Source: Nitzschia sp. pyKryTriq1 (Eukaryota > Bacillariophyta > Bacillariophyceae > Bacillariales > Bacillariaceae). Taken from it: a DNA stretch of 64,000 bases. This document shows, in pieces, positions 19,779 through 30,291 of this stretch. The notes beneath the pieces were generated by a model. The model made no database searches, had not been told where the DNA came from, and was given only the letters and a program-made list of their open reading frames with translations. The DNA lies in assembly GCA_956465555.1 (NCBI GenBank), contig OY101116.1, forward strand, positions 1,364,001-1,428,000, written 5' to 3'. Position numbers and translations under genes: made by a program. Numbering within the stretch: position 1 is the first letter of the stretch; every line of letters starts with the position of its first letter.

Positions 19779-20613
19779 ATGATGTCCTTAAAATCAATCC
19801 TGTCTTTTTTCCTGCTCTTGGTCTGCTTTGTGACCAGTTCTTCTGCCAAGAAGGAAGAAGAAGATTCTGCACTGCGGGACTTGCAAATCGGCATGGCTGG
19901 ACTGAAGGAGGCTGCAGGTAATCCTGCTATGTTGGCTCAACTCATGCGGGATCTTGCGGTAAGTCATTCGGAAGGACCTCAAAAAATTGCTAGCTAGCTT
20001 GTGGGGATTAATCGTCAAGAAGAAATTTTCTCAGACTCACACTCCCTTCGATCGCCACGACGCCGTTTCATTGATATCTTTGTTGTTGTCGACAGGACCC
20101 TGAGATGATGGAGGAAGCACAAAAAATGATGGACGACCCGGAATTCAAAAAGCAAATGAAGAAGCTGACTGGAGATAAGGAGTTCAAGAATAGCCTTAAG
20201 AAGTCTGTAGATGCCATGAAGGATCCGTCCAAGGCGGCCGAGCTTGAGGCCCGAATGGAGCACATGATGAAGGTTGGCGAGGGTGAGCTGAAACAAGCTG
20301 CTGGGAATGTTATGGAAGACGCCATGGCTGCAATGTCGAACCCGGAAGTTATGGCCGAAATGACGAAAATGATCAAGGATCCTGCATTCCAAGAACAACT
20401 GGCTGCGATGGCGAAGGACCCCAATTTCAAGCTTTACATGGAATCTGTAAGTCGGCCGTTTCGCTCACATCCCATACTACAAACCGTTATCGTTTGAATA
20501 AACTTTGCGTCTAACCTTCTCACTTATTATTCCAGATGCAAGATATGATGAAGGATCCCAGAAAGAAGGCAGAGATGGAAAAGTTGAGCGAAGCCGTTCG
20601 AGCCTCATTGTAA
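19779..20613 (+). CDS. Secretory STI1-repeat (heat-shock chaperonin-binding) protein
   Basis: Three exons: 19779-19958, 20096-20446 and 20536-20613, giving 202 aa. Both introns are phase 0 with GTAAGT donors and CAG acceptors (intron 1 137 nt, intron 2 89 nt). Residues 1-23 are a signal peptide (MMSLKSILSFFLLLVCFVTS). The rest consists of DP-type helical repeats as in Hop/Sti1 and Tic40. Examples are DPEMMEEAQKMMDDPEFKKQ, SNPEVMAEMTKMIKDPAFQE and DPNFKLYMESMQDMMKDP. STI1 repeats bind hydrophobic client segments or link HSP70 and HSP90. Without an aromatic plastid cleavage motif, ER or another secretory compartment is likeliest; a Tic40-like plastid role cannot be excluded. It is divergent from the ER DnaJ gene. 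Confidence 0.85.
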
Positions 20614-21159
20614 GCCATTTTCGATTTTCCTGTCTTTCATACCTGAGAAGACGACAGCGGCATTATTTCTTTTGGTAGCGCCATTTGTATGAAGGATCTC
20701 ATATTGCTTCTTTCATCTCCATGATGATGCAATAATTCTCCATTGTCGACTCGTACTGTGTAGAACGCCCGTTCGAGGCAGAACACTTGAATAGTTTATC
20801 TTCGGCATACTTCGTATCATCCCTTGTTCTCGTAATGAGTATGTTTAGACGGCTTTGAGGAGATCTATCATCGCGCCTTTTGCTCGAGTGTTGTTGTTGT
20901 TGTTGTTGTTGTTGTTCGAGTTGCAAAATAGCAATGCAAAGATTTTCCGGGCATAATCCTGGGTCCCGAATCAATCCCGAGAGAATCTTTGCCAAAATCA
21001 TCGCAGATTTTGAAGATTGACAATCGCGCATCCGCCGTCTTCCAAAATTTCGAACGAAACTTGTTGCTCTGTCTGATCTTTCACTCCCCCCTTACTTGTA
21101 CCGGTACCGGAAGGCGATACTCGTAGCTTGACACAATCTTATCGCAATCTACGATTACC
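20614..21159. other. Intergenic region with TTG microsatellite
   Basis: No gene is seen in these 546 bases. A (TTG) repeat of about nine units lies at 20890-20917, flanked by CTCGAG and TTCGAG. A GTACCGGTACC palindromic cluster lies at about 21098-21112, just before the histidine-phosphatase gene. Confidence 0.5.
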
Positions 21160-22080
21160 ATGCCACCCGAAGAGAAACTGGAGGCTGCCGCCCACTCGGA
21201 GACGACCATAGCATTGTCCATGGAACAATATGACGAACACATGGAAGGGATGGATGAAGCGGCAAAACAAGTTCGAAATCGTCCCCTTTTGGTCAGGGCC
21301 TATGCATTGAACGATCCCAATGCTCCAACTGCTGGCAACATTAAAACGCTGCATTTTGTTCGTCATGGTCAAGGCTTTCACAACCTCATGGCAGATCTGG
21401 CCAAGGAGGCCGGTCGGACTTGGGTGCGGGTACGTTGGGACAAGATCCACAGAAGTAAAACAGTAAACTGTGATTCTTCTATGTAAAACCGCTATCTCAC
21501 ATATTGCCTCATCTGTCAGCACTCAAAGACTCCTGAAAACCCCTATTACATGTCAGAGATTTTGGATGCCCCTTTGACGGACAAGGGTCGTCACCAGGCA
21601 CTTTCGTTGCAACCAAGTGTCCGAGCTATGCAAGACCAGCCTGAGCTAGTGATTTTCTCTCCTAACTGTCGGGCTCTTCAAACGGGAAGCCTTGTCTTTG
21701 AACATCTCCAGGGGAAAGTTCCGTTTTTGGCTCATGAAATGATCCGGGAAGAAAATGGAATCCATTTTTGCGACAAGCGTCGTCCAAAGTCACGGCAAGC
21801 GGCCGAATTCCCAATGGTAGACTTTTCACTTCTGGAGACGGAAGAGGATGTGCTCTTCTTGGAAGATCGAAGGGAAACTAAGGCGGAGGTAGCGGGACGC
21901 GTCTACAAATTTTTAGAATTCCTCGAGAAACGGCCGGAAAAACACGTTGGTGTTTCCTCTCACTCTGCGTGGCTACTCACTGCATTCAATGCCAACTTTG
22001 AATGTGAGGAAAGTTTGAAAGGCTGGTTCCAGACTGGTGAAATGAGAAGTGTAATTCTTGAATTCGTTCGGATCGCTTAA
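21160..22080 (+). CDS. Histidine phosphatase (phosphoglycerate-mutase-like) superfamily protein
   Basis: Exon 1 is 21160-21429 and exon 2 is 21520-22080. The intron is 90 nt (GTACGT...GTCAG), phase 0, and the product is 276 aa. The catalytic motif is LHFVRHGQGFHN, with RHG at residues 68-70. The second His of the superfamily lies in VGVSSHSAWLL near the C-terminus. LTDKGRHQA and FSPNCRALQTG are also conserved. The family removes phosphate from sugars, nucleotides or proteins via a phosphohistidine. The layout with a long loop after RHG resembles plant and algal mutase-like proteins of unknown substrate. No targeting signal is seen. Convergent with the next gene (67 bp between stops). Confidence 0.85.
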
Positions 22081-22147
22081 TGCGAGAAGTGTTATGGTAG
22101 TCGAAAATAAAATGACTCCTCCTCTACTAGCGATGGTAACTTTACTT

Positions 22148-23149
22148 TTAGTGATTAAGGACTGAAAATCCCAGTGCACCACCCAGTGCCATTAAAATGC
22201 CCGCTATATTGAGTGGAGTAAATGCTGGACCACCAAACATGAAATGGCCTACGATAATGATTCCTAACCTTCGAACAGCATCCGTTGCACTGTAGGTGAT
22301 TGGTGCTACCATCTTGACGAACATGAAAGATAGTACATATTCAACGTGATAGGCCGTTACGGCCATGGCAGCCAACCAAGCTGGGGGTTGAATCTCTGGA
22401 TCTTTTTCGTTACTTCTTAGATTCGAAGACAATTGGATGAGGGCCATGGTGGATGCGATAAACAATCCGACGGCCACCATAGCCCGTTGAGCGACTGGGC
22501 CGGGCACACTCATTTGCTTCATTATTCGTTTCGTCGTCACGTTCAAGGCACTCTGAGCCGTGCAAGATACTAAAGCGGCTAGGAACCCTATCAATTCAAA
22601 ATGAGGGTGATTCCAAGAAGCGGTGGCGATTCCCAGACCAATTGGGATCAGTGTCATTAATACGGGTAAACTTGGAAGTGCATTCACACCATCGAGAAGG
22701 ACCGTCAAGAAAAGGGTGATGAGTGGAATGGCACACTTTGATGTATATGTCAATGAAATACCAATCCGATTGAGACTGATGGAATTCGAGTAATTGGCCA
22801 CAAATAGAAATAATGCCGGCCAGGCGAAAGCGGGAAGAAGTTTCCAAGTTTCAATGAACCGGTCGTGAACTTTCAAATTGGGATGGGCGAAAAGGCCGAG
22901 AGCCAGCGACCCGCCAAAGCGAAGGACTGTCAGCAGAGTTGCTCTAGAGAGCCGAGACCCACGCCGTTGCTCGAGATTCGACGGCTCTGGTGAGTACTTC
23001 AGGAACTTCGTGGTAGAGTAAGTTGTGCAGAGCGCTGAGCTTAGCATCCAAACAGCTCCAACTGCTGGCACATTCTCGAAAACCGAGCTCACGACGCCCA
23101 TAGGAGAGATATTATTTGCTACCGTCTGAATTACTGGAGTGGTCATCAT
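22148..23149 (-). CDS. Triose-phosphate/nucleotide-sugar type transporter (TPT/DMT superfamily)
   Basis: The protein is 333 aa from two adjacent ATGs at 23149 and 23146; an extra upstream exon is possible. It has eight to ten hydrophobic helices. Family phrases include FVANYSNSISLNRIGISLTYTSKCAIPLITLFLTVLL, where the Tyr-Thr-Ser-Lys region lies after helix 4. A second half contains SALNVTTKRIMKQ and ITYSATDAVRRLGIIIVGH, matching the Lys-Arg motif of TPT proteins. These carriers exchange phosphorylated sugars or nucleotide sugars across plastid or Golgi membranes. Substrate and membrane are not determined; no clear plastid transit peptide is seen. Confidence 0.82.
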   Translation of the reverse strand: MMTTPVIQTVANNISPMGVVSSVFENVPAVGAVWMLSSALCTTYSTTKFLKYSPEPSNLEQRRGSRLSRATLLTVLRFGGSLALGLFAHPNLKVHDRFIETWKLLPAFAWPALFLFVANYSNSISLNRIGISLTYTSKCAIPLITLFLTVLLDGVNALPSLPVLMTLIPIGLGIATASWNHPHFELIGFLAALVSCTAQSALNVTTKRIMKQMSVPGPVAQRAMVAVGLFIASTMALIQLSSNLRSNEKDPEIQPPAWLAAMAVTAYHVEYVLSFMFVKMVAPITYSATDAVRRLGIIIVGHFMFGGPAFTPLNIAGILMALGGALGFSVLNH

Positions 23150-23570
23150 GGAAGGCTTTGCGTCTATGGTTATGGAAGTACCCAAAATGGAAAATGCTGT
23201 GATGACAAAGTTGGAACACTTTGATGAATGTCGATGATGGACGATGTATCAGTAGTCGGTAGTTGTGTTGCGGTCAGATGACGAGAGATTATTCGAGATA
23301 CGAGATCCTGGGTTTGCCGATAATGGGGAGATGACAAGAAGTACGTATGTACCAGTTGTACGGGTGCCTGCGTTACGTACATTCTACGTACGGTCAGTAC
23401 TGGTACTCTACGATCCCTCCGAGCGAGACGATCATCATCGTCATCATCATCAATCAATCACACTACCAGGTATCATCAAGCCCAAGCCTGATCAAGCTTT
23501 GAAACGTACGAAGGACACACTCTGAAAAAAAACATCGGCATTTGTATAAGGCGCGTCGCGCGAGCGAGTG
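23150..23570. other. Intergenic region, no gene seen
   Basis: These 421 bases hold GTAC-rich sequence (about 23340-23405) and an ATC/CAT microsatellite (23430-23455). No credible ORF is present. Confidence 0.5.
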
Positions 23571-24026
23571 GTACGACCCCGGCTGCAAAACAGAAAATTC
23601 CCCACATTTCAAGTCCAAGACATGGACGATGAAGACCCTCTAGCAGGAATCCTCAACGCAGTAGCCTTCGCAGTAAGAGCTACCGTCCACACCACAACTC
23701 AAGCAACCCCAATGCAACTCGTGTTCGGACGAGACGCTATTATGAACATCCAATTCGAAGCAAATTGGAAACTGATCAAGGATCGAAAACAGAAACTTAT
23801 CAAACAAAACAACGCGCGAGAGAACTCGAAGCGAATTCCCCATAACTACCAAGTCGGGGACGAAATCCTCATAAAACAGGATCAAAACACAAAATTCGGA
23901 ACGGACCCATACAAAGGTCCATACGTTATTACGGAAGTTCGAAACAATGGAACCGTTCGCGTTCGCGAAGGCATAATTGAAGATACTTATAACATACGAA
24001 TGATAACCCCTTACAAACGCTCGTAG
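23571..24026 (+). mobile_element. Ty3/gypsy retrotransposon remnant, integrase C-terminal end
   Basis: The frame, with no ATG at its start, encodes the last about 150 residues of a gypsy-type polyprotein. RKFPTFQVQDMDDEDPLAGI leads into FAVRATVHTTTQATPMQLVF with GRDAI. A chromo/GPF-like tail follows, in which YQVGDEILIK, DPYKGPYVITEVRNNGTVRV and a stop after YKRS are recognisable. This layout is the usual end of Ty3/gypsy integrases. Upstream reverse transcriptase and protease parts are missing and no LTR pair is evident, so it is a dead fragment. Confidence 0.85.
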
Positions 24027-24917
24027 ATCCCAGAACATGGGGGCGAGTGCAATACACACGGTCTACGCGACTCGTACGACCATAGTCTGCCCGTCGTCGG
24101 TAGATAATGTCCTGAAGGATCTTCCACGCTAGTGCGCGCCGTGCATGCGCAGACGCCCTAGCCACGACCAGTCGATGACGTGGTCGGCCCGTAATGACTC
24201 GGGTGCGTGTGAGACGCGCGACGTACGACTGGCCCCCGTCCGTTGCTAAGACTCAACAGAAACTACAAGTCTATGTACTAGACTGCAACTGCCAAACAGG
24301 CACCGAAAATAGCTCATCACATAAAATGAGATTCAAACCACATGAAATAGATTCATCTGGTCAACCATGTGAAAGTCATGCAAGATTAATATTTCGCCAA
24401 GTCAGCGCAATATCTTTTCTCAACAATTGATTTTGAAACAAGTAGTTCCAAAATAACCATTCATTTCTAGCTTATAATTTACACTTTCAATCATTCTTGT
24501 CGACTACCTCGTGCATAGGGCACCATCCCGATGTAATCATCATCGTCCGTACGTCGTCAGCCATCACTCGTCACTCGGGTCTGAGTGTTCGTATTGGTCA
24601 AAATGGATTGGTCAAAGTGGTCGTACAAATAGGGGACTTTCCCCGAGTTGAAACCCGAATTACGCCCCAAAGTAGTAAGTTCCCCCAGCTCCCTGGCCGT
24701 CCTCCGTGCAAAAAGGTCTTTCTGTCGACCATGCATGGCAGAGACCCATGGGATCCAAGAACTCAAAATTCGAAAATCGACGAGACCAGAAAACAGAAAA
24801 GGGTATGATAGAGTCATTGCACTTCTACTCCAAAGTATTTTAAGGAAGACAGACTTCTGCTTCTATCAGTGAACAATTCATTCTTTATTCTTTATTCTAA
24901 AGAATTCTGTCGTTTCC
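24027..24917. other. Intergenic region after the retroelement remnant
   Basis: These 891 bases contain GC-rich sequence directly after the gypsy stop (24027-24240), possibly remaining retroelement sequence, then AT-richer DNA. A GAATTC-flanked short repeat TTCTTTATTCTTTATTCTAA lies just upstream of the next start codon. No gene is supported. Confidence 0.45.
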
Positions 24918-25829
24918 ATGGGTCGAACGCAGGACGCGCAGCAAAGAATCTTGGAAGAGCTTGGACGATCACAAAAGGGAAAGAAAGAACTGAAAAAAGT
25001 TGTCAAGGCCAAGGATCCCACGTTGAAGAAACACGTGAAGAGAGCGCTGAAGAAGCTCGTCGAGGCGGGGGAAGTCGAGAAAGATGGAAAGCTATTTCGT
25101 GTTGTATCTACTGAAGGAGCAGGAAAAATATCAAATGAAGACGATGGTGATGCCGCACTCCCGATAGCAGCCCGTCTTCGAAAGGAGCAAGAAGCCTCAG
25201 CTAAGAAATCCGTTCAATTCACGGAAGAAGACGTTGACCTTGACGATGAAATCCGTCGACTTGAAATGGAATTGAATCAATCTTCGAACGAATCATCTGA
25301 CGAGGAATCTGAGGTCGAGCCCGAAGAGCCAGTAGTGCTGTCGCTCTCCGCTTATGCCAAAGACCGGATTGAACAGCTACCTGAGGCATGTCTGCCGGAA
25401 CCAGGAAAATACAAGTCTCGGGAGGCTTCTGATCCATTTAGTAAGAAACGTAACGCTACTCAAAATCGAGAGGAGAAGAAGAAGACGGATGGCCTGAAGG
25501 AGGCGGTTCAAGAGGTACTTAATGGTTACAAGGCTCGGTCATCAGAGAGGCTTCCGTTCTACTGCCGGTTTTGTTCAAAGCAATACGACAATGAAACAGA
25601 TTTTTTCGAGCACAAAAAGACCGACTTTCATCAAACAGCACTAGAAATGGAACGTAAAGCGACCTACTGTCGCTTGTGCTTCAAACAGCTCACCAGCCCT
25701 GAACAAATGAAAGAGCACTTGAAATCGCGTCCACACAAAGATCGCCTTCATACTGTCCGCAGCCGTCAAAGAATGGAAGCAAATGGAGGTAAGCAGAAGC
25801 AAGGGCAATCAGCACGCCAGTGGACGTGA
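24918..25829 (+). CDS. Two-zinc-finger (C2H2, U1/matrin-like) protein with basic N-terminal winged-helix-like domain
   Basis: The protein is 303 aa and intronless. Residues about 1-70 are Lys-rich, and the phrase LKKHVKRALKKLVEAGEVEKDGKLFRV has the spacing of a linker-histone-like winged helix. An acidic middle with a SSDEESEVEPEEP cluster follows. Two fingers lie near the C-terminus. The first is FYCRFCSKQYDNETDFFEHK with TDFHQ (Cys-x2-Cys, His-x5-His). The second is YCRLCFKQLTSPEQMKEHLK with SRPHKDR (Cys-x2-Cys, His-x5-His). The longer His spacing is that of U1/matrin-type fingers that bind double-stranded RNA or DNA. A nuclear RNA- or chromatin-associated role is likely; no specific orthologue is recognised. 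Confidence 0.78.
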   Translation: MGRTQDAQQRILEELGRSQKGKKELKKVVKAKDPTLKKHVKRALKKLVEAGEVEKDGKLFRVVSTEGAGKISNEDDGDAALPIAARLRKEQEASAKKSVQFTEEDVDLDDEIRRLEMELNQSSNESSDEESEVEPEEPVVLSLSAYAKDRIEQLPEACLPEPGKYKSREASDPFSKKRNATQNREEKKKTDGLKEAVQEVLNGYKARSSERLPFYCRFCSKQYDNETDFFEHKKTDFHQTALEMERKATYCRLCFKQLTSPEQMKEHLKSRPHKDRLHTVRSRQRMEANGGKQKQGQSARQWT

Positions 25830-25863
25830 ATCGTAGGTGTATCAAATGTTGACAGACGAATCT

Positions 25864-27836
25864 TTAGTTTCCAGTTAGCATCTTGGTCATGACAAATTTC
25901 GTCGTTCCCGTCTTGTAGTTGATCGGTAGCATGTCTTTCCAGTAGTCCTCCCCCATCAAGGCAAGATCACCATCCCGCATCTGAAACATAACCGATCCCC
26001 GGATCTTAGTCGAACGTTTGGAAAACCTCGCTTCTAGTCTTGCGCCTCGGTCAATGAAACCGCGGTACTGCAGAACGGTACCGTCTTCCCCAAGAACTTG
26101 GAATGTGCATGTGTCAAGATGTGTTGGTCCTGGGTCCAATCGCCATCGCAGACCTTGCAATGGCGGTGCCACAGCAACTTCCCCTTGAGCTTCGAAAACA
26201 ACCTTTGAAACGCCGATTGTTTCTCCACCGACCTCGTCCCTCACCTCCCAAGTCCCCACAAGGTCCTCGGGATATGATACCGTTTCTCCATCGGTTGACC
26301 TGAAGTTGGATTCCCAGACTGCAAATCTACCCAGCTCTTCTTTTGCCGTGCGAGGTTTTGGCATGGTCATTACGCTTGATGACATTGGTCGAATGTAGCC
26401 ACTGCCCAACTCCACCAGACTTCCCATCAACCGCTCATATGAATTGCTATAACTCTGGATCAATGGAACAGCGGGCTCAAGGTCAGAAACGACACCGTCG
26501 TCATATGCTTTGCACAGCAAGAGGATCAAAGAATTCAAATACTGGAGCCCTGGACGCGTTTCTTCCTCAAGATTTTCAGCGGGTTCCCCCGTCCCTGGAT
26601 ACCAACGTTCTGCGAATGGAAATTTGTTCGATTCCAAAGTCTCCGAAAGAACCAAGAGCTCCTGGTCACCACCAAACAGAAGAGCTCTCTGGACGATATT
26701 AGACAGAGAATTCAACTGTCGTGTCATGCTTGGCTCATCTTCGCTGAGAATGATGTTCAGTGGGTTTTTCTTCCAAAATTTCAGACCCCGCTTCTTTTCA
26801 CCAGATGCCTCGGCGTCAGAATCAGTTTCCACTTGATTGAGGTTCCCTGACTTGCCGTTTGAAATGATGCCATTCGCTGATCCCTTCTGAATACTGATTT
26901 TATCAACCATAGAAAGACAAATATCTTGATCGTTCAGATTGCTCGAAATCCGAAAACGATCCGTCCCCGGCAGTTCCTCTAACATGGCACCCACACTTTT
27001 CAATACAGCAATCACGCGCTTGTAGGATTCGTCGTAGATTCCTGTCTCCATCACCTGCTCGCAAATTAGGGTCAATTTTCATATGACGCTCTGTGAGTCA
27101 CAAGTAGATATAATATGATAGACAGAAATTCTGCAACGTCGCATCGTTTACGTACCTCCTTGACGCGGGGAGATTCCTCTCCACTGGTGGCTAGGCTCAG
27201 CACCGACTCCAGGTAGGCCTCAGCATAGTTGTATCCCGGTAGTGACCCATAGCGACCACGAAATGCTAGAATTTGATCCATCACATATTGCTCACTTGTT
27301 CGACCTTTTGGGCTAGAAGGGGCGTTGCCCGAAGAAGTATCACGACGCATCAGTAAGTTAAGAATCGGCCGAGGCACTGGGCACTTGGCTGCGGAGCCAG
27401 ACGCCCCTCGCTCCTTCTGAGCTTGCTTCTCGGCCTCCGCTGCCAGCCGTAGACTGGAGTTCAAAGCTTCTTCTGAAGGCCAACATCTCGCCAACAGAAT
27501 TCTTCTAACAACCCGATTCGATGCATTGTTGAGTGCTCGAGTCAAAGAAAGAGTATTGGGACTTGGATTCTCGACATCTTGGCTGCTCTGCTCGTAGGCT
27601 CTGGATAGGGAAGCGTCTGCAGGGGCGATACAGTAGTCGATTTCATTTACCTTTCCTCGGAAAACGACAGTATTTCCGACTACTTGAGGTGGTGCATCCT
27701 CTTGCTCTTGTTCGATATCCGCACCAGCAACTGCCAAAAGCGAGGATCGCTGGACCACGGGTTGGATCGAAGGACTCAGAAAGGAATTTCCTGAACGGAT
27801 CAAGAGAGCAACTAGAAGAACGGGTAGTCGAGACAT
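25864..27836 (-). CDS. Plastid-targeted protein of unknown function, 623 aa
   Basis: Exon 1 is 27836-27156 and exon 2 is 27054-25864. The intron is 27155-27055 (101 nt, GTACGT...GAGCAG), phase 0. The nearer acceptor at TCACAG is excluded because it leads into an in-frame TGA. The ATG at 27836 gives MSRLPVLLVALLIRSGNSFL, a signal peptide followed by an NSF-LS site like diatom plastid cleavage sites. The N-domain is helical (ASNRVVRRILLARCWPSEEA). The C-terminal about 170 residues are beta-rich and begin DLVGTWEVRDEVGGETIG, with GLRWRLDPGPTHLDTCTFQV and YRGFIDRGARLEARF, a lipocalin/fibrillin-like barrel pattern. The function is not known; the domain analogy is inference. Confidence 0.72.
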
Positions 27837-28460
27837 TATTACTAATAGTTCGAGAGATTGAAATCCGGATAGTGTGAGGGTGGGATAGAGTTGCCACACA
27901 GAGACAAATAGTGGCAACACAAATGTCTGCTTCTGTTTTTGATGATGGCTCGAGTCGTCGTCTCGATACTGATTGTTGGGTCAGCGGGAGTGGTCGGCAT
28001 CCGTCGTTGGATCATGATGTGATCCAAACATCCCCTTTTATCTTCGTATCCCCCAAAGATCCCCCGTTTTGGTTGGTATCGGATGGAGCGCGCGAACCAC
28101 CACCGAAACCGCGATGACGACGTCATCGCGGATTATTGTTTGAAGATACCATCATCATTATTTTTGGTTCCACATCAGCATGGGGTCGCCAGTCGCCACC
28201 TTGTTATTGGCCAGCGACAGTTACTCCGTCACTATTGCACCAGGTGTGCCGTTGTTCCTTCTTCATCAACATACCTGGTACCGGTATCCCATGCATCATC
28301 ATCTTGTGTTTTAGAAAATAACACATACTGCAACATTATCTTCTCTGCCAGTTCCTTCTGCTCGATTGTTTCAAGAATAGTTATTGATAATCCCCTCCTG
28401 ACTGCCTGTGCTTTCTTCTGCAGATTGAACTTGACTTTAATCCGATCCACTCGCAAAAAG
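27837..28460. other. Divergent intergenic region between two plastid-protein genes
   Basis: The 624 bases contain the inverted repeat GCGATGAC-GAC-GTCATCGC at 28109-28127 and a pyrimidine-rich CTTCTTCTGCAG at 28412-28423 that could be a 5-prime-UTR splice acceptor. The frame upstream of the next gene is open back to 28083, but its translation lacks protein-like features. Confidence 0.4.
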
Positions 28461-29810
28461 ATGAAGAATAAGAATAATGTTATCGTCGCTGCGTCGTTCT
28501 TTCTGGTCATGCAGGCCCAAGCTTTTGCCCCCTCGCCGTGTTCACCATGCAGCTTTCGTGATTCATGTGGTCGGTCCTCGACCGAGATTTCGGGACTGCG
28601 TACGTTTCTGAGGAAAAAGCTTTCCAAGTCGAAGTATAATAGGTCAGGCTCTGAAACGTCATCACCCCCAGCAACGACTATGCTAGAACTGCCTCCTCTG
28701 CATGAACTTGAACACGAAGATTCTTTTGCAGATAGTGACGGCACGAAAGGATGGGTACACGTATCAGTAGGGACTTCAACTAGCAATCTTCCCAACTCCA
28801 AACCCTCGATATCTGCATCTTCGCAGGTGGTATCCGATGAACATTTTATTGTTGAAGATACTGCGAACGTGGTGACACTGGATCGTGTGATTGAGAAGGG
28901 CAACCTGGATGAACCGTACACACTGCCGCCCATCGGCGACCGCCAATTAACAAAGTTGGAAAACGAGTTTCGTGAAATGCTGCTAGATTTCTCACAATAT
29001 ACACAAAGTGATATCCTTGCGGTGCGGAACCCACGCATGCGAGTTATCTTTCAAGGGGTAGCTGCGAGCTTTGGCCTACCGGAAGTCTATCGGGCATTTG
29101 AAGTCCTGTTTGAAGATTATGCTCCACTTCGGGTAGCAGGACGCTTGATCTATGGAAAACTCAAATCAGTCATGGTGGAGGCGCAATTGGAAAGACAAAA
29201 ACAAGTGGACAATGTCGTAAAGATGACAGGACTGTCCAGGGAAGACATCGAAGTCAGTCGAAGCGCGTATTTCCGACTTGTTGTCCATGAGGACGATTCT
29301 GCGACCGAAATGACGCTACAACAGATTGTAGATTATGGGCTGGCGGAAATGGCTGTGGAAGTGTTGGGCTTCGAGAATTTTGATGAATTTGTACAATCAC
29401 TCAATCCTTGTGAGAAGCAAAAGGTTGCTTTCGAAAATCTCATGCTGGCGCTCCAGAGTTGTTCTGTTGATAGCACTGGCCCTGAGTGCAATTCAGCAAC
29501 TATTCTGCAAGAGATTGCAGGAAGGCTAGATGCGAGAGGTCCTGTTGGGCGGTTTGACAACAGCGATCAGAAAAAGCAGCGAATCAATGAGCGCTACGAT
29601 AGTATGGTACAACGATTCCGAGAATGGAAAGACCTTGTGCCGAATGGCGATGGTCGTAGACTTGAGGTGTTGCGTGGATGCTTTGTGGGAGCTGACTCCG
29701 AAGAAATCGTGGAAGCTCTGCGAGTTGTATACATTGACTATTCCGCGCTGCGAATGTCCGGTGACTTGATATTCAAGGTCATGGCTACACTCGTCGGCCG
29801 AAAAAGCTAG
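28461..29810 (+). CDS. Plastid-targeted protein of a two-member local family with duplicated DY-x2-LR motif (paralogue of 35945-36979)
   Basis: The protein is 449 aa from the ATG at 28461, chosen because it gives a signal peptide ending QAQAFAP, a textbook diatom plastid site; the frame is open further upstream. A variable Ser-rich linker (about 40-150) precedes a folded region. Block 1 is NPRMRVIFQGVAASF with YRAFEVLFEDYAPLRVAGRL. Block 2, near the C-terminus, is RRLEVLRGCFVGADS with ALRVVYIDYSALRMSGDLI. The blocks follow the same pattern (basic, hydrophobic, G-C/V, ALxVxYxDYxxLRxxG), so the protein contains an internal duplication. The gene at 35945 has the same blocks in the same order. 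I know no characterised member. The middle part here lacks the EF-hand-like loop seen in the paralogue. Confidence 0.78.
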   Translation: MKNKNNVIVAASFFLVMQAQAFAPSPCSPCSFRDSCGRSSTEISGLRTFLRKKLSKSKYNRSGSETSSPPATTMLELPPLHELEHEDSFADSDGTKGWVHVSVGTSTSNLPNSKPSISASSQVVSDEHFIVEDTANVVTLDRVIEKGNLDEPYTLPPIGDRQLTKLENEFREMLLDFSQYTQSDILAVRNPRMRVIFQGVAASFGLPEVYRAFEVLFEDYAPLRVAGRLIYGKLKSVMVEAQLERQKQVDNVVKMTGLSREDIEVSRSAYFRLVVHEDDSATEMTLQQIVDYGLAEMAVEVLGFENFDEFVQSLNPCEKQKVAFENLMLALQSCSVDSTGPECNSATILQEIAGRLDARGPVGRFDNSDQKKQRINERYDSMVQRFREWKDLVPNGDGRRLEVLRGCFVGADSEEIVEALRVVYIDYSALRMSGDLIFKVMATLVGRKS

Positions 29811-30291
29811 AAACTGCCCGTTTCTTTGTTGCTCAGCTCTTTACCAGGTAGGATTACTTAGTGATCTGATAGAATTAGAAAACGCAAACACGTCCTTTGC
29901 ATGTCTACTTTTGCATAATATCTACCTACTTACTCGTAGGCAGAATAGGTACCGGTATCGGGTGATTGATTCATTCTTCCCCTTCACCATTTTTAGTAGT
30001 ACACGTACAGTAGTAGAATAGTCGACGCAGAACGATCATGAATTCATTGAGTCGTACAACACGAGAACTCGGACACTCATCAAGTCCCGGCGGAGTTTAT
30101 TAAGTCCCGGCAAAAATTGCATTAAATAATTCATGTCCCAAAGACATGCACACTCGATTCGTCCCGTCGTGTAATCTCGCATAAGACCCCCACCAAAATC
30201 GAGAGATCACATCATTCTTTTAAAAAATTTCCGCCCATTGTATACACACCAATCTTCTCTCACACAACCAAGACAATAAGGTAGATCAAAG
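29811..30291. other. Intergenic region with short repeats
   Basis: These 481 bases contain the direct repeat AAGTCCCGGC (30082-30091 and 30102-30111) and a small hairpin CATGTC-CCAAA-GACATG near 30133-30149. AT-rich ATTAAA motifs like those near 12.8 kb are present. No gene is seen. Confidence 0.45.

Noticed and set aside
27055-27093. Alternative acceptor at TCACAG for the plastid protein intron
   Set aside because: It would introduce an in-frame TGA before the second exon reading frame.
28083-28460. N-terminal extension of the plastid protein by 126 codons
   Set aside because: It would bury the QAQAFAP plastid signal; the internal ATG gives the expected signal peptide.
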